A stretch of DNA of 64,000 nt from Odontesthes bonariensis (Eukaryota > Chordata > Actinopteri > Atheriniformes > Atherinopsidae): contig NC_134529.1 of NCBI RefSeq assembly GCF_027942865.1, forward strand, positions 16,606,467 through 16,670,466, in the 5' to 3' direction. A model generated the notes under the pieces. It was given only the letters and a program-made list of their open reading frames with translations, was not told where the DNA came from and ran no database searches. Shown here piece by piece: positions 12,001-22,668 of the stretch. A program made the translations under genes and the position numbers. Position 1 is the stretch's first letter. Each line of letters begins with the position of its first letter.

Positions 12001-15000
12001 AGAAAAAAAACACAATATGAGTACACAGGATAATAAAATAAAATGTTTTTTATAAAGCCTGCTCAAATAGCATGAATCATTCTTTTTTGTTGCACTTTTT
12101 TGTTGGCCTTACAAGCCACAGCTGAGCTTTGATTTGACTATTTTTATAGACTTTGAATATAGAATCCAATTAAAGGCCCATCACAGCTCAGTACAAATTG
12201 CTGTTTACGCCACTAAGAAGTGGATGCTTCAGCACTCTGACTGACAAAATCAATTCATTCGTGAATCTTTGGAGATTGATGGGCTTTCACTGACTTTTTT
12301 CCCCTCCAGGCTCGGGGTAAAAAGCGGCAAAGAGGCTGGTTTCATTCCTCTCATGTCAAGCTCCTGGGTCCCTCAAGTAGCAAGTCCTCTCCCTCCCCTG
12401 TGCCAGGTGAGGGCTGACACACTCTGAAACCAACATCCTGATGGCTGATGTGTGTACATGTTAGTTGCGTTTTTATGCAGATTTTCATATTTCTCTCTCA
12501 TCGCGCTGTAATAAACCTCTCCACGCTGACAGTTATACTCCACAGTTACTTTGACAATCTTGTTAATAAATGCTGCTACGTTTTTTTTTTGTTAGGTTTA
12601 TTTTTTCCGATGAGATTTTACAGAAAAAAAGATGAACCCCATTCTCAAAACAGTGACAGTGCTGTAAAAATTCAGATTCATACAGAATGCAATGATTTTA
12701 AAATCATCTAAAGTCTGTATTTATCTGAAAATAGCACAGGTGAAACATTGATGCGTTTTTAGAAAAATTTGTTCAGGGGGAAAAAAGTTGTTCCAGAGAC
12801 ATGTTTGCCACTGTGTTGCATCACTTCATCTGCTGTTAACACTCTGGAAGTTTGAGAGTCAAGAGTTGAGGAGACCGAGTTTTAAAACTTTCCCTTTCTA
12901 TTGTAGCTTTCTTCAGGATGCTCAACAGTCTCAAAGCCTCCTTTTAGGTTCATAATGTTTTCTTCTCTGCAAGACAGGTGTGGACTGCAGGCTGAGCAGT
13001 TTAACACCTGGACTGTTTTAATAATGACACACGCAGAATGTGATTCATCACGCTCTTTATGAAATCAGCCGTATTTTACGTGGGAAAAGACATCTGGTTG
13101 GCAGCATATGTTGCTTCAAAATCTGTTTGTTTTCCCTTTAGCATTGATGGTGCCTTCACGGATGTGTTAGTTAAGCATGTCATGTGCAGCAACGCACACC
13201 TAGACCATTAGGGAGTGATTTTAAACTCTTCAGACCGCGGGGGAAGTTTTCCAGAGGAAATCTCCATTCTCCATTTTCTTCATCTATGTATTTTCTTGAA
13301 TTATTTTTATTTTCTCTGTTCACTGAAAAAGGTTTTCAGAGGCTTCCAGTGTCTTAAAATCTGGAAATGCTGGCCGTGTTAACATGCTAAGATATGCTAT
13401 TTAGCACTAAACACAGTGTTTATAAGCCAGTGGTCTTGAACACAGAACCAGTGTCCAGACCAACTCAACACACTCGCATCCCATCAACACTCTGTCCGTC
13501 TCCCTTGATCCCTCAGTGTGCCAAGTTATCGCAATGTACGACTACACTGCTGCCAATCAGGATGAGCTGAGCTTCTCCAAGGGTCAGCTGATTAGCATCC
13601 TTGACAAGACCAATCCCGACTGGTGGAAGGGAGACGCCAATGGGGTCACAGGCCTGCTGCCCACCAATTACGTCAAGATGACTACAGAATCAGATCCCAG
13701 CCAGCAATGTGAGTAAACTCCTGCTTTCCTTTAAGACTTAACAACTTCTCTCAGCGGGACTGTGTTTTTCCATTACACTGTATGACGGAAAAACTCATGC
13801 AAAACTCACACAATTCACACATGCAAAACATTTCATTGCAAAACATGTCCGTCGACTGTGGAAACAAACTTCTGCTTTCTTATTGGTTAACTTGGTCTTA
13901 CTCCAGGTTCTGTAGATTCCTTATTCATGTCAGAGCATGGAGACACTTATGGTAAGCCTTAAGTTGTTGGTTCTATCAATCACTGAGGAAATTGGTCAAC
14001 ACGCATTCATAGCACTTAAAAGGCCTGATCCCGTACATATTCAAATTGTACTTACAGAAATAGATGACACTTTCTATGTGTAGCAGAAGCAAATCTGAAT
14101 GAATATTACATTTCCTCTGATCCCAGGAAGCAAAAGGAATCTGGCCTTTTAAGCATGCCTTAATGGACTACTGGTCTAAAATAATTTAAAGGAATAGTTT
14201 GACCTTTTTTGTCTTTGTTGCCAAAGAGTCACATGAGAGGATAAACCACCGTCCAATTGTGTCATGGTAATAGGTTTAAATTCAAGAGACCAATACAAGA
14301 GTGGTGGATCTTCTACATGAGTTATCTCGGTATAAAAAAAGAAAAGAGATTAAATGCGTGTCCCAGAAAGAAAAAAAAAAAACAGCTGTTCCTTTAAAAT
14401 CTGCCAAATCACTGGGTCAACAAAATGAAACAATCGATGACAAGTTTCAAATGTATCTCGCACAGTTGTGCAAATCACATTTCTGGACAATTGAATGAGA
14501 GGGGGTGATTCTACATTCACAAATAGCTGATTTTAAATGTACAATTCAGAGGTGTGTGTTTGAATTAGAATTCACAGCTCGTTGAATTCTTGCAGGAGCT
14601 GATTTCTTGTTAACAAAGATTTAAGACATTGGCAAGAACACGCTCACTATAGACAGTGAAATGCTCTTTTTCCAATGAACATGTTGTGATGTACGTACAT
14701 CCAGCACACACAAAGTCTGCGCTTTATTACAGAGCCGAAATGTAAGAAATGACCACCATGCTCCAGCTGGTATGATTCTTAATAACATTTACATTTCCAG
14801 AAATGCATTATTAATGCACCTGCATGTAAGAGTCCAGCATTAATATTAAAACGGTATTAATGTCTGCTGTCTCTCCGTCTCTCCTCCATCTCACTCACCT
14901 TCCCCCTCCCACTCCTCCATTTCGTCCATTTTTTCTCTTCCTGTAGGACAGTAATTCCGGCTTTCCTCTTTCCTCCTCCTCTTCCTCCTCCTCCTCCTCC

Positions 15001-18000
15001 TCCTCTTCTGTCTTACCCCTTCTGTCTTGCCCCTTCTGAGCGAAATGCCCTGTCGCAACAGGAAGCTCCGCAGCCAGCAAGAACAGCCCAGCTCCGCACT
15101 TTCCACTTCACTTGATCAGGACTGTGGTGTTCTTTGCTCCTCTGTTCCAATCCCTCGTTTTTCTTTTGCTTCTTACCTGCTTCTCTTTACATTTCCCCCT
15201 CTGTCTGTTTTTTTTTTTCCCTGTTAGGCATTATTTCCCCCCTTCTCTCACTCTTCTCCTGTGTTTCCTTGATGTGTCTTTAACTAACTAATTAACCAAG
15301 TGAGCGAGGCAGAGGCAGCTAGACATGAGTTTTAGAAGCTTTTTGTACTTCTGATACAAAAGCATGGAAAGTGTGGTTTTACTAAAGATTCAATTAAGCC
15401 CAAAATTATTCATACCCATGCCGAGTTTTGATTTACATATCATTTGCTTGACTAATAACTTTCCTGTAGATGGAAATGACATAAGCAAGATGCAAAACAC
15501 TGTAATACTGATGATGAATTTGAACAATTTATGTGTTCTTTTCATTTTAAATGATAATGTAATTTCCAAAAATGTCTTTATGATTTCTTAGTTATTGATG
15601 GCACAGCTTTTATTCACTATGAAAGCAATCAAGCAGTTTTTATATTTGCTAACAAGTCTTGGAGGGCTTATTTGTCATTGTTCTGGTCTTTAGTGCTGTC
15701 CATCATTTTTTTTAGGCTTTTTTCTTTTCTTTTTTTTTTTTTTTGCAGGTTACCTATTCATTATAGCTGCATTTCTACTGCAGGAACCAGGGCTGAAATA
15801 ATTTTTCAGTTCCATGGAAAAAGCTCTGCACCTTTTAAGTTCTGGGGGCTTTCAGTCAAAATGCACAGTACGTGACTGTTTTAGAGAGGACATGCCTTCC
15901 GTTGTAAGAAACCATGGAAACCAGCATTGCTTAGTGTCTGTGTTGGGGTGTCTGTTTTGAGATGTTGCTACCAGAATTGCTGAGATTCACCAGGTGGTCC
16001 TCAGTGGTTATTCTGGGTTTATACTAGAAAAAAGAGGACGATTCAAGAGGACGACCTCAGTCATCCCCCAGAAAAAAACATGGGCAAGATTGGACCCTGG
16101 CCATATTGGCTAACGGTACACGTATGAGCGTGCAGACTCGTTTGTGTGTTGGCTCTTTGATGGTTTCCTGGAGAACGCCACTGAGTGTCAGCTGGGATAA
16201 GCAGCCCTCTGCACCCTAAACAGGATGCAGCGCGTATAGAGAATGGATGAATGGAACTAAAGACCAAACTGATGACATGGAAGACTTCCAACCTGCCTGT
16301 TACACAATGTCTTAAGGTAGTTTCTTACTTTGCATGCCATTTCTTCAGTCTGAAGAAAGCTATTGGGGAAGTAAAAATTAATTTAAATCTAAATTTGGCA
16401 TCTTTTTGAATAATTTTAGATTTAACTGGAAAATGAATTGGTGATGAGAGAAGAAGTTTGGTTAAAAGGTTTTGAATACACTATATAAGCAGCTCAAACT
16501 GAAGTAATTTAGTTTTTTACATTAAGGCTATAAATTAGCGTAATAATAATATTTTAACAGGGTCACTCATTCTTGCACTAACAACGTTACACCTTGCTAA
16601 AATGGACCAATGTGAGGACTCACTGTTGCTTAAATCACCTTGATTAATGCTTGCTAACACATTGCTTGAATTAAAACTAACTGATTGTGACATTATTATT
16701 GAGTTCCTAGGCACTGTTCTTTTTTCTAAACGCTTCCTAGTATTTAAAATTGAGACTCGTCCTGTACTGACCTGTGGTATCACCAGCAAAAAGAGGGAAA
16801 AAAAACACGCAGACATTAATCATACAAACAAACAGAGTAGATTCAGAGCAAACAGCGACACACTGATGACATTTAAATCTACTTTTAGCCAAGTTTGAAC
16901 CTCATAGACTTGAACCACCAGCTGAGTCTTCCACTGCTCTTTCACTTAAGCGTTAGCTACTTTCATTTATACCTATGCAATCATATGGAGGGGCGCTCCA
17001 ACATGAAAGGTGCTTTTTTTTCTTTGATGCGGTGTTCTTGGAAGCAGTGTTGTTAGCATCTCTTTGTACGCTTTGTTCATGCACTGCAACTACAATGTGC
17101 CTCACTCTGTGCATTAACTGTATATAAAAACATCACAGAACCGATAATAAAGGGAGATTTTGACGTCTTCACATGTGGAGCGTTTTTTGACTGCTTTCTG
17201 TATTTTCTGACAAATTGTATTGAAAGGAAAGTGTTTTTGCCCGTGTTTGCCGTGCACATGGTCGTGTGTGTTTGTGTTTCGCATGCCTGCATGCGTGTTT
17301 GCATGTGCATGGTGTGTGTGTGCGCGCTACAGGGTGTGCGGACCTGATAACGCTGGACACAATGACCCCTCAGGAGAGGAAGAGACAGGGTTACATTCAT
17401 GAGCTCATCCAGACTGAGGAGACCTACGTGGAGGATCTGGAGCTAGTGCTCGAGGTACAAACAGACATATATAGGCGTGTTCAGAGATAACTGGCCTTTC
17501 GTTCTCCCATTTGAAGTACTTATTTTCTTTTCATTCAGTTCTTTTCGCCTGTTTGTGCATGCTCAGGTGTTCTACAAGCCCATGTCTGAGTCAGGTCGCC
17601 TGACCGAAGCTGAGATGGCAGTGATCTTTGTTAACTGGAGGGAGCTGATAATGTGCAACACTAAACTGCTCAAGTACGTCCTACTGTACACGTAACATAT
17701 TTAATAGACTAGCCTGATTTGATGTAGTCAATTCTATTTTGCCTCGTGCTTCACTGGATGATGGGTGGCAGCATGTGCGAGCAATGCAAATGCATTTCTG
17801 ATTGGTCACGTTAAAACAGAAAACCCATTAACAGCGCCAAAGTTCCGCTAGTTTTGCTCCGTTTCACATGGACTTGCTTTTTGCCTCTGGAAAAGTATCT
17901 AAGCTCAAAACGCTGGGAAATTAATTAGTCTCAAGTTGGGTCACCTGACAGTACAGCTGCAGCACCATCAACTGAGGAGCTCCAAGTTCCCAATAAACTT

Positions 18001-21000
18001 TGCAAATAAACTTTGTGCATCATGCATTTACATGCAAAGCCAAAAATAGGGTGGAATACCACCTACTTTTACTTTTTAATTTGTTTAGCACATGAATATG
18101 GCAAAAAATGAATGAACTACTGTGTAACATCCCCATCATCTGTGCATCTCAGGGCCCTGCGTGTATGCAAAAAGACAGGAGGAGAGAACATGCCTGTTCA
18201 GTTTATAGGAGACCTGTTGGCCTCTGAGCTCGCACACCTGCAGCCGTACATCCGCTTCTGCTCCTGCCAACTTAACGCTGCGGCACTGCTGCAGAGCAGA
18301 ACCCACAACCAGCCCGACTTTAAAGACTTCCTCAAGGTACAAATAGCTGATGGGTTATTTCACAGAAAACTCACATGATTCTGTGGATGAAATAAAAAAA
18401 AAATGTAATTAAAAAAAATGCTTTCTGCCTTCTCCGGAGCAGAAGATAGCCACTAACTACCGATGTAAAGGTATGCCACTGTCCAGCTTCCTCCTCAAGC
18501 CCATGCAGAGGATCACCCGCTACCCTCTGCTTATAAAGAATGTACGTGGAAAAATATTTCATGTTATTTTTGTCATTATTGTCCACTCATACACCTATTT
18601 TCTTCCTTTCTCCGGGTGGTTGCCATTGTTCCATCTGCTCTTCTTATCGTCAGATCTTGGAGCACACTCCAGACGACCACGCTGATCGGGGGCCCCTGCG
18701 AGAAGCTCTGGAGCGAGCCGAGGAGCTGTGCTCTCAGGTTAACGAGGGGGTCAGAGAGAAGGAGAACTCTGACCGGCTTGAATGGATACAGAACCACGTC
18801 CAGTGTGAGGGGCCAATAGAGGTAAACTCAGTCAGGCATGGCAGAGAGGAATTTACTCAACAGCTAATTCGGAATTTTTCTGGTGGCCAATTCTTGAGGT
18901 TGCACAGAAACTGACTGCGGAGATTAGTCAATACGATAGTGATTTTTCTTTTTTTTATTTAGTTCCCCATCGGGTTTTTTTAATATATTCTTATTTAATT
19001 GGATGTTAAATAAAAAAACACTGATGAATGCCATATTGTACAGATGTTTGCACTCTTTTTGGTTTTATCTTTTGATCTTTAAAGGCTACTTTTATCCTTA
19101 TTGTAGGCTGTGATGTGGTCTTTGTGGTGTGTCTTTTGTATTGACTGTTCAGTAGCTTCGGAATCTGAATCAACTACATCTCCGGGGTCATATGCACTCC
19201 TTTTTTAGGTTTACTAAAACTAAAAACTGTCTCAGTTCTGTGTGTGCCTCTGATGAAGACAATAATGTTGAAACATTGGTTTGTTTACACAATCAAAGCG
19301 CTGAAATAAACTAATGTGTTCCAGCCCTTGTTTTTTTCTCTGGTAGAAATGGGTTAGGGTCAGAGCAATTTCAGTCATGCTATGTGTTTTTTTCTTACTG
19401 TAATGGAACAGTGAAGTTGAAGACGGATCCTTTTTCATTGTACCAATTACTGTTCTTGGCATTTTATTGCCTCTTTCCTCAGCTAAGTCTTTACTTTCTG
19501 TCCGTCTTTCTCCCAGCACTTGGTCTTCAACTCATTGACTAATTGCCTCGGGCCCCGCAAGTTGCTCCACAGTGGTCGACTGTATAAAACCAAAAGCAGC
19601 AGAGAGCTGTGGGCCTTCCTCTTCAATGATTTCCTCCTACTCACACACAGTGCCAAGCCTTTCTCATCCTCAGGATCAGACAAGTTATTCAGCCCCAAAA
19701 CCAGCATACAGCTCAAGATGTACAAAACAGTAAGCCAGAGGCAAAGCCCTTTTCTTAAAGCTAGGAATTGAACTGCCTTCGCCTAAAAAAAAAAAACACT
19801 GCACGGTTGTGAACAAGGCCTGGAAAGTTTCTTCTGGACAAAAAGTGTTTCACGATTGTCTTTTTATGCGTCTAAACACCCCATGTTCCTTTGCAGCCGC
19901 TGTTTCTGAATGAGGTTCTTGTGAAAATGCCACCGGATCCATCCAGCGATGAGCCGCTCTTCCACGTCTCTCACATAGATCGGGTCTACACGCTCAAAAC
20001 CGAGACCTTGAGTGAGAGGTATGTGTGCACAGAAACCGTGGTCTATGGACACTTTAGCCTTGATATTAATCATGTGATGTGTAACCTTCACACGGTATTA
20101 CTGCTTTGACAGGACAGCGTGGGTCCAGAAGATTAAAGCAGCGTCTGAACACTTCATAGAGACGGAAAAGAAAAAGAGAGAGAAGGCATACCAAGGTAAA
20201 CACAAGCACACATACATATTTTATACTCTGTGTGTGTGTGATACGAGTGGGATTTATATGGTTTAATAATTAAACGCCACACACCTGTTCTCGCCAGATA
20301 TGTGAAGGAGAGCAGAGACACATGGAACTGTAATATTATCAAGCAAATAATCTTTAATGGAAATAATTAGAAAGACTCATTTAAAGACTCGCATCAGTAA
20401 AGCTGATGGTTCCCCAGAATAGTCAAGCCCACATAAAAATAAAACACTCAAGATTCTCCAAGTTGTTTTTGCATCTTTATACCCATCACTCGCAAAGAAA
20501 AATGCGTGCTGTGTTTTTGTACATTTTGTCATTATAGCACGTTCTCTAAAGACGAGTGGAATCGGCCGACTGCTGGTAACAGTCACCGAAGCCCAGGAGC
20601 TCAAAGCCTGCAAGCCCAATGGTGAGGCCTAGTTACAGGATGCAACTCTCTTTTAACTGATTACTAATCAATGTTGTGTGGTAAATTTTCCCACCTAAAA
20701 AAAGAGTAAACCCGCATTTTTCTCCTCAGGTAAGAGTAATCCGTACTGTGAGCTGACGATGGGGGCTCAGTGCTACACGTCGCGGCCAATCAGCGACACC
20801 CTGAGCCCCAAGTGGAACTTCAACTGCCAGTTTTTCATCAAAGACCTCTACCAGGACGTCCTGTGCATCACTGTGTTCGAGAAAGATCAGTTCTCGCCAG
20901 ACGGTTAGTGAGAGAGAAACAAACGTGTATGCACACAATACTGCCTTTGGTTGTTTTAACTTTTCTTTTTAAGAAACCCAAGTTCCCCTTTCCACAGCTG

Positions 21001-22004
21001 CATCAGCCATTAGCAGCTTATGTCTTACAGCATATGAATAGACAGTATGTGTTGACATTTACTGTTCCTGATGAGAATTCATGTAAAACTCAAAATTGTC
21101 ATGAATGCCATGACAAAATTGTACTTTTAATTTAAAGGTTCCTTTTTTTGTGGCAGTAGGATTACACAACACACATAATTAACTGTAAACAAACAAAAAA
21201 AATACCAATTTAAAGCACAAGTTTTGATTTATTGTGGGAGTTCCTAATTAACACAAGTTAAAATGATAGAAGCTAAAAAAAACACAAAAAAAAAAAAAAA
21301 AAAACACACAAGCACAATATATATTTGGTTGAACGTCTATAAGCAAGTACGGGGAAGCCATCAGCTGCAGTCAATAATGGACATTTTGAATCTTTCAACT
21401 AAGAGTAGACTGTTTATCTAAGTTGAGCTTGGATGTAAAACTTTAACCCTGTCTTGGTTTTTAGAAAACACACAGTAAATTAAAACTTGTGCTTCTTGCC
21501 ATTTTCCTCCTAATAATGAGAGAAATCATTGAAATAATACCATGATAGTCATGAGCATGAATTATAAAGGTGATCATTTATAAAACTAAAGTACTAAAAG
21601 GTTCAATTTCAAATTAATATAAGTGTATCTCCTTTTTTTTTTTAAATCCACGTAATCCTAGTCATATTCATCAATTAAAGACAGAAAAACAAATGCTAAT
21701 CAAAAGCATTTCTGCTAATATATACCATTAGCCTAATAAAATCTATCAGATTCCACTGAGATTTGTAGACAAGTGATGAAGAGTGAGTCTTTGGTTTTAG
21801 AAAAAGTGTGTCCATTTCAGCAGGATGAACTGACAGATTTCTTCCCTCTCAGATTTCCTGGGTCGCACCGAGGTTCCCGTGGCAACTATAAAGAAAGATA
21901 TGGAGGGCAAAGGAGCAGCGAACCGCCGCCTGCTCCTACACGAAGTCCCCACAGGAGAAGTGTGGGTCAAACTAGACCTGCAGCTTTATGAGCCAACCAA
22001 ATGA
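1..22004 (+). CDS. itsn2: Intersectin-2, long form, 3' part (5' end outside window)
   Basis: Scaffold of clathrin-mediated endocytosis whose DH-PH part is a Cdc42 exchange factor. I read 31 exons: 1-125, 369-432, 2668-2805, 2889-2995, 3571-3833, 3909-4058, 4157-4297, 4397-4484, 4580-4719, 6637-6776, 6947-7343, 8553-8722, 8887-8947, 9804-10027, 10122-10162, 10267-10433, 10763-10796, 10959-11080, 12310-12406, 13517-13708, 17333-17454, 17567-17673, 18153-18336, 18443-18541, 18654-18821, 19517-19729, 19897-20018, 20113-20195, 20538-20621, 20730-20903, 21853-22004. They join in one frame for about 1455 residues. Order seen: EH2, KLERQ-type coiled coil, five SH3, DH, PH, C2. ITSN2 rather than ITSN1 because of [10 protein letters not shown] and [12 protein letters not shown] in EH2, [15 protein letters not shown] in C2, and fam228 next door (human FAM228A neighbours ITSN2). 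EH1 and the start codon are not in the window. Confidence 0.97.
1196..1770. repeat. Probable dispersed repeat in itsn2 intron
   Basis: A stretch poor in T and rich in 'aaaacatgac' and 'aaaactaaata' phrases, starting 'gtcatggacggtggttgtgcgagg'-like and continuing to about 1770. Read on the minus strand it has the look of a widespread non-coding teleost mobile element. No terminal repeats or target duplication could be fixed, and the 70-residue minus-strand ORF inside it has no coding character. The class is a guess. Confidence 0.4.
3016..3526 (-). mobile_element. 5'-truncated LINE insertion with 19-bp target duplication
   Basis: The 19 bases AATGCTTTGCTATATTCTT occur at 3016-3034 and again at 3508-3526. 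Between them lies a minus-strand insert: its 3' poly(A) is the poly(T) run at 3035-3044 on the plus strand, and its 5' end carries an open frame (3314-3507) ending [20 protein letters not shown], which resembles the C-terminal end of L1-type ORF2 proteins. A perfect long duplication plus an A tail is the mark of target-primed reverse transcription. It sits in the intron before the itsn2 coiled-coil exon 3571-3833. Confidence 0.75.
4740..5060 (-). mobile_element. Decayed Tc1/mariner-like transposase fragment
   Basis: The minus strand reads [15 protein letters not shown] followed by [19 protein letters not shown]. This matches the block [13 protein letters not shown]...G-MNS-Y-RI of Tc1-like transposases, with the Trp lost. 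The frame stays open but is short and lacks the catalytic DDE region, so this is a relic. No inverted repeats were identified. It lies in the itsn2 intron between 4719 and 6637. Confidence 0.55.
5946..6025. repeat. (GT)n microsatellite
   Basis: About 80 bases of almost perfect GT dinucleotide repeat in the itsn2 intron before exon 6637-6776. Six-frame 'VCVCVC' and 'HTHTHT' frames across it are artefacts. Confidence 0.97.
7262..8650 (+). other. itsn2: itsn2 SH3A domain (split by an intron)
   Basis: The end of exon 6947-7343 encodes [18 protein letters not shown] and exon 8553-8722 continues with [20 protein letters not shown] and SYAEK. All SH3 landmarks are present: ALYSF, the paired acidic RT loop, the Trp of the specificity pocket and the FP..Y motif. 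SH3A of intersectins binds dynamin and SOS. Two small exons follow (end of 8553-8722, then 8887-8947) and form a Ser/Pro-rich linker much shorter than I recall for mammals. Confidence 0.92.
9804..10027 (+). other. itsn2: itsn2 SH3B domain, divergent
   Basis: One exon encodes the whole domain, from [19 protein letters not shown] to [14 protein letters not shown]. Compared with my recollection of mammalian SH3B it has about 11 extra residues before SLSQGDVV, and the closing SYV is replaced by CSV, removing a ligand-binding Tyr. The frame is open and both splice sites are good, so it is expressed in phase with its neighbours. Confidence 0.85.
10267..10433 (+). other. itsn2: itsn2 SH3C domain
   Basis: A single exon encodes an intact SH3: [18 protein letters not shown], then [11 protein letters not shown] and [11 protein letters not shown]. 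All the aromatic and Pro residues of the ligand groove are present. The preceding exon, 10122-10162, encodes a short Ser/Asp linker ([13 protein letters not shown]). Confidence 0.93.
10959..12376 (+). other. itsn2: itsn2 SH3D domain (two exons), altered groove
   Basis: Exons 10959-11080 and 12310-12406 encode [21 protein letters not shown] and [21 protein letters not shown]. The segment ending [12 protein letters not shown] is typical of intersectin SH3D. The normal ALYDY-type start is replaced by [10 protein letters not shown], and the conserved WFP is WFH. Confidence 0.88.
13517..13708 (+). other. itsn2: itsn2 SH3E domain and short-isoform end point
   Basis: One exon encodes [47 protein letters not shown]. 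Its donor (T|GTGAGT at 13708/13709), if read through, gives Cys-Glu-stop at once, so intron retention would yield the SH3-only short intersectin. If spliced, the chain goes on into the DH exon at 17333. Confidence 0.92.
13907..13951 (+). other. itsn2: Candidate 45-nt in-frame cassette exon of itsn2
   Basis: A segment bounded by a pyrimidine-rich acceptor ending CTCCAG and a consensus donor G|GTAAGC. It is exactly 45 bases and open in the phase set by exon 13517-13708, encoding [14 protein letters not shown]-type residues, so inclusion adds 15 residues between SH3E and DH without shifting frame. I know of no matching mammalian exon, and no transcript evidence is available here. Confidence 0.45.
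14871..15035. repeat. Long pyrimidine-rich tract with (TCC)n core
   Basis: About 165 bases of mostly C and T on the plus strand, with a core of repeated TCC/TCCTCC near 14968-15008, in the large itsn2 intron between SH3E and DH. Minus-strand open frames over it (poly-Glu/Arg) are composition artefacts. Confidence 0.85.
16150..16255. repeat. Dispersed-repeat tail ('gggataagc..gagaatggatgaatgga' type)
   Basis: The stretch 'gtcagctgggataagcagccctctg' to 'agagaatggatgaatgga' matches a phrase ending in 'gaaaatggatggatgga' that is repeated widely in teleost genomes. Related tails occur at 41303-41440 and, for a second part of the same kind of element, at 43147-43375. Confidence 0.55.
17333..18821 (+). 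other. itsn2: itsn2 DH (RhoGEF) domain exons
   Basis: Exons 17333-17454, 17567-17673, 18153-18336, 18443-18541 and 18654-18821 encode a Dbl-homology domain, the Cdc42-specific exchange module. Landmarks: [20 protein letters not shown] (CR1), the conserved block [20 protein letters not shown] (CR3) and [20 protein letters not shown]. The acceptor before 17333 follows a GT/GC-rich stretch rather than a normal pyrimidine tract. Confidence 0.95.
19517..20195 (+). other. itsn2: itsn2 PH domain exons
   Basis: Exons 19517-19729, 19897-20018 and 20113-20195 encode the pleckstrin-homology domain that follows [47 protein letters not shown] and the closing helix [20 protein letters not shown]. All splice phases agree. 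Confidence 0.94.
20538..22004 (+). other. itsn2: itsn2 C2 domain and C-terminus
   Basis: Exons 20538-20621, 20730-20903 and 21853-22004 encode a C2 domain: [60 protein letters not shown]. The protein ends [16 protein letters not shown]-stop. The intron before the last exon (20904-21852) is AT-rich and shows no further exon. Confidence 0.94.
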
Positions 22005-22668
22005 GCTCCACCGGGCATACACCACTTAGTTTTATAGCAATGAAGACGCACATGCCAAAATTGCCTATTTAATCTGCTGAAGGATATGCAACTAAATAGT
22101 CAGGATTAAGTGCCCCTGCCAGACGTTCTTTTAAATTGACCCGAGTCTAGCTGAAATGTGAAGATTATTGCAAATAGTTTTTCTTATTCACTACCGAATC
22201 AAAATCTTAATATAAATGCCTTTATATTGAACCATTTAGTTTTGCTATATGGTTGAGATTTGTAAAATTCTTATTAACAAATTGCTATATTGTGCTATTT
22301 CTCCAATGATGGAAGAATAAGAAGACATCCATCACATTCCCATGTAAAGTTTTACCCTGCCTCATATGAATGCGTATTGTTATACTGTTGCACGTGACTT
22401 GGCGTTGTAATCTGGAATGTTAACCTCTTTGGTGTAACTGTCGGGTTTAATGTTAAATATGCCACTAAACAGTGAGAGTGGCAGAATTCAATTGTAAATA
22501 CAGTAAACATTTTTTCTTTATTTCACCATCATCTTCTGATTTCTTTTCTTTTTTCATGTCTTACGAAGCAGTCCTTACAAGTGTGGTGCTGCTGGAAACT
22601 GTGAGGTAGTCAGTCTAATGTATGTAAATAGGCAGGATATATGGTTTTTATTTCAATGTAGGCGATGG
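22005..22668. other. Convergent 3' region of itsn2 and fam228
   Basis: Only 664 bases separate the two stop codons, so the 3' UTRs probably overlap or abut. Minus-strand AATAAA signals for fam228 lie at 22647-22652 and 22517-22522. No canonical AATAAA was found for itsn2 on the plus strand; AATACA near 22495 is the best variant. Confidence 0.6.

Noticed and set aside
15377-15600. Possible transposon text ('cccaaaattattcatacccatg')
   Set aside because: Looks like a phrase from a fish DNA element, but no terminal repeats, duplication or coding remnant could be identified.
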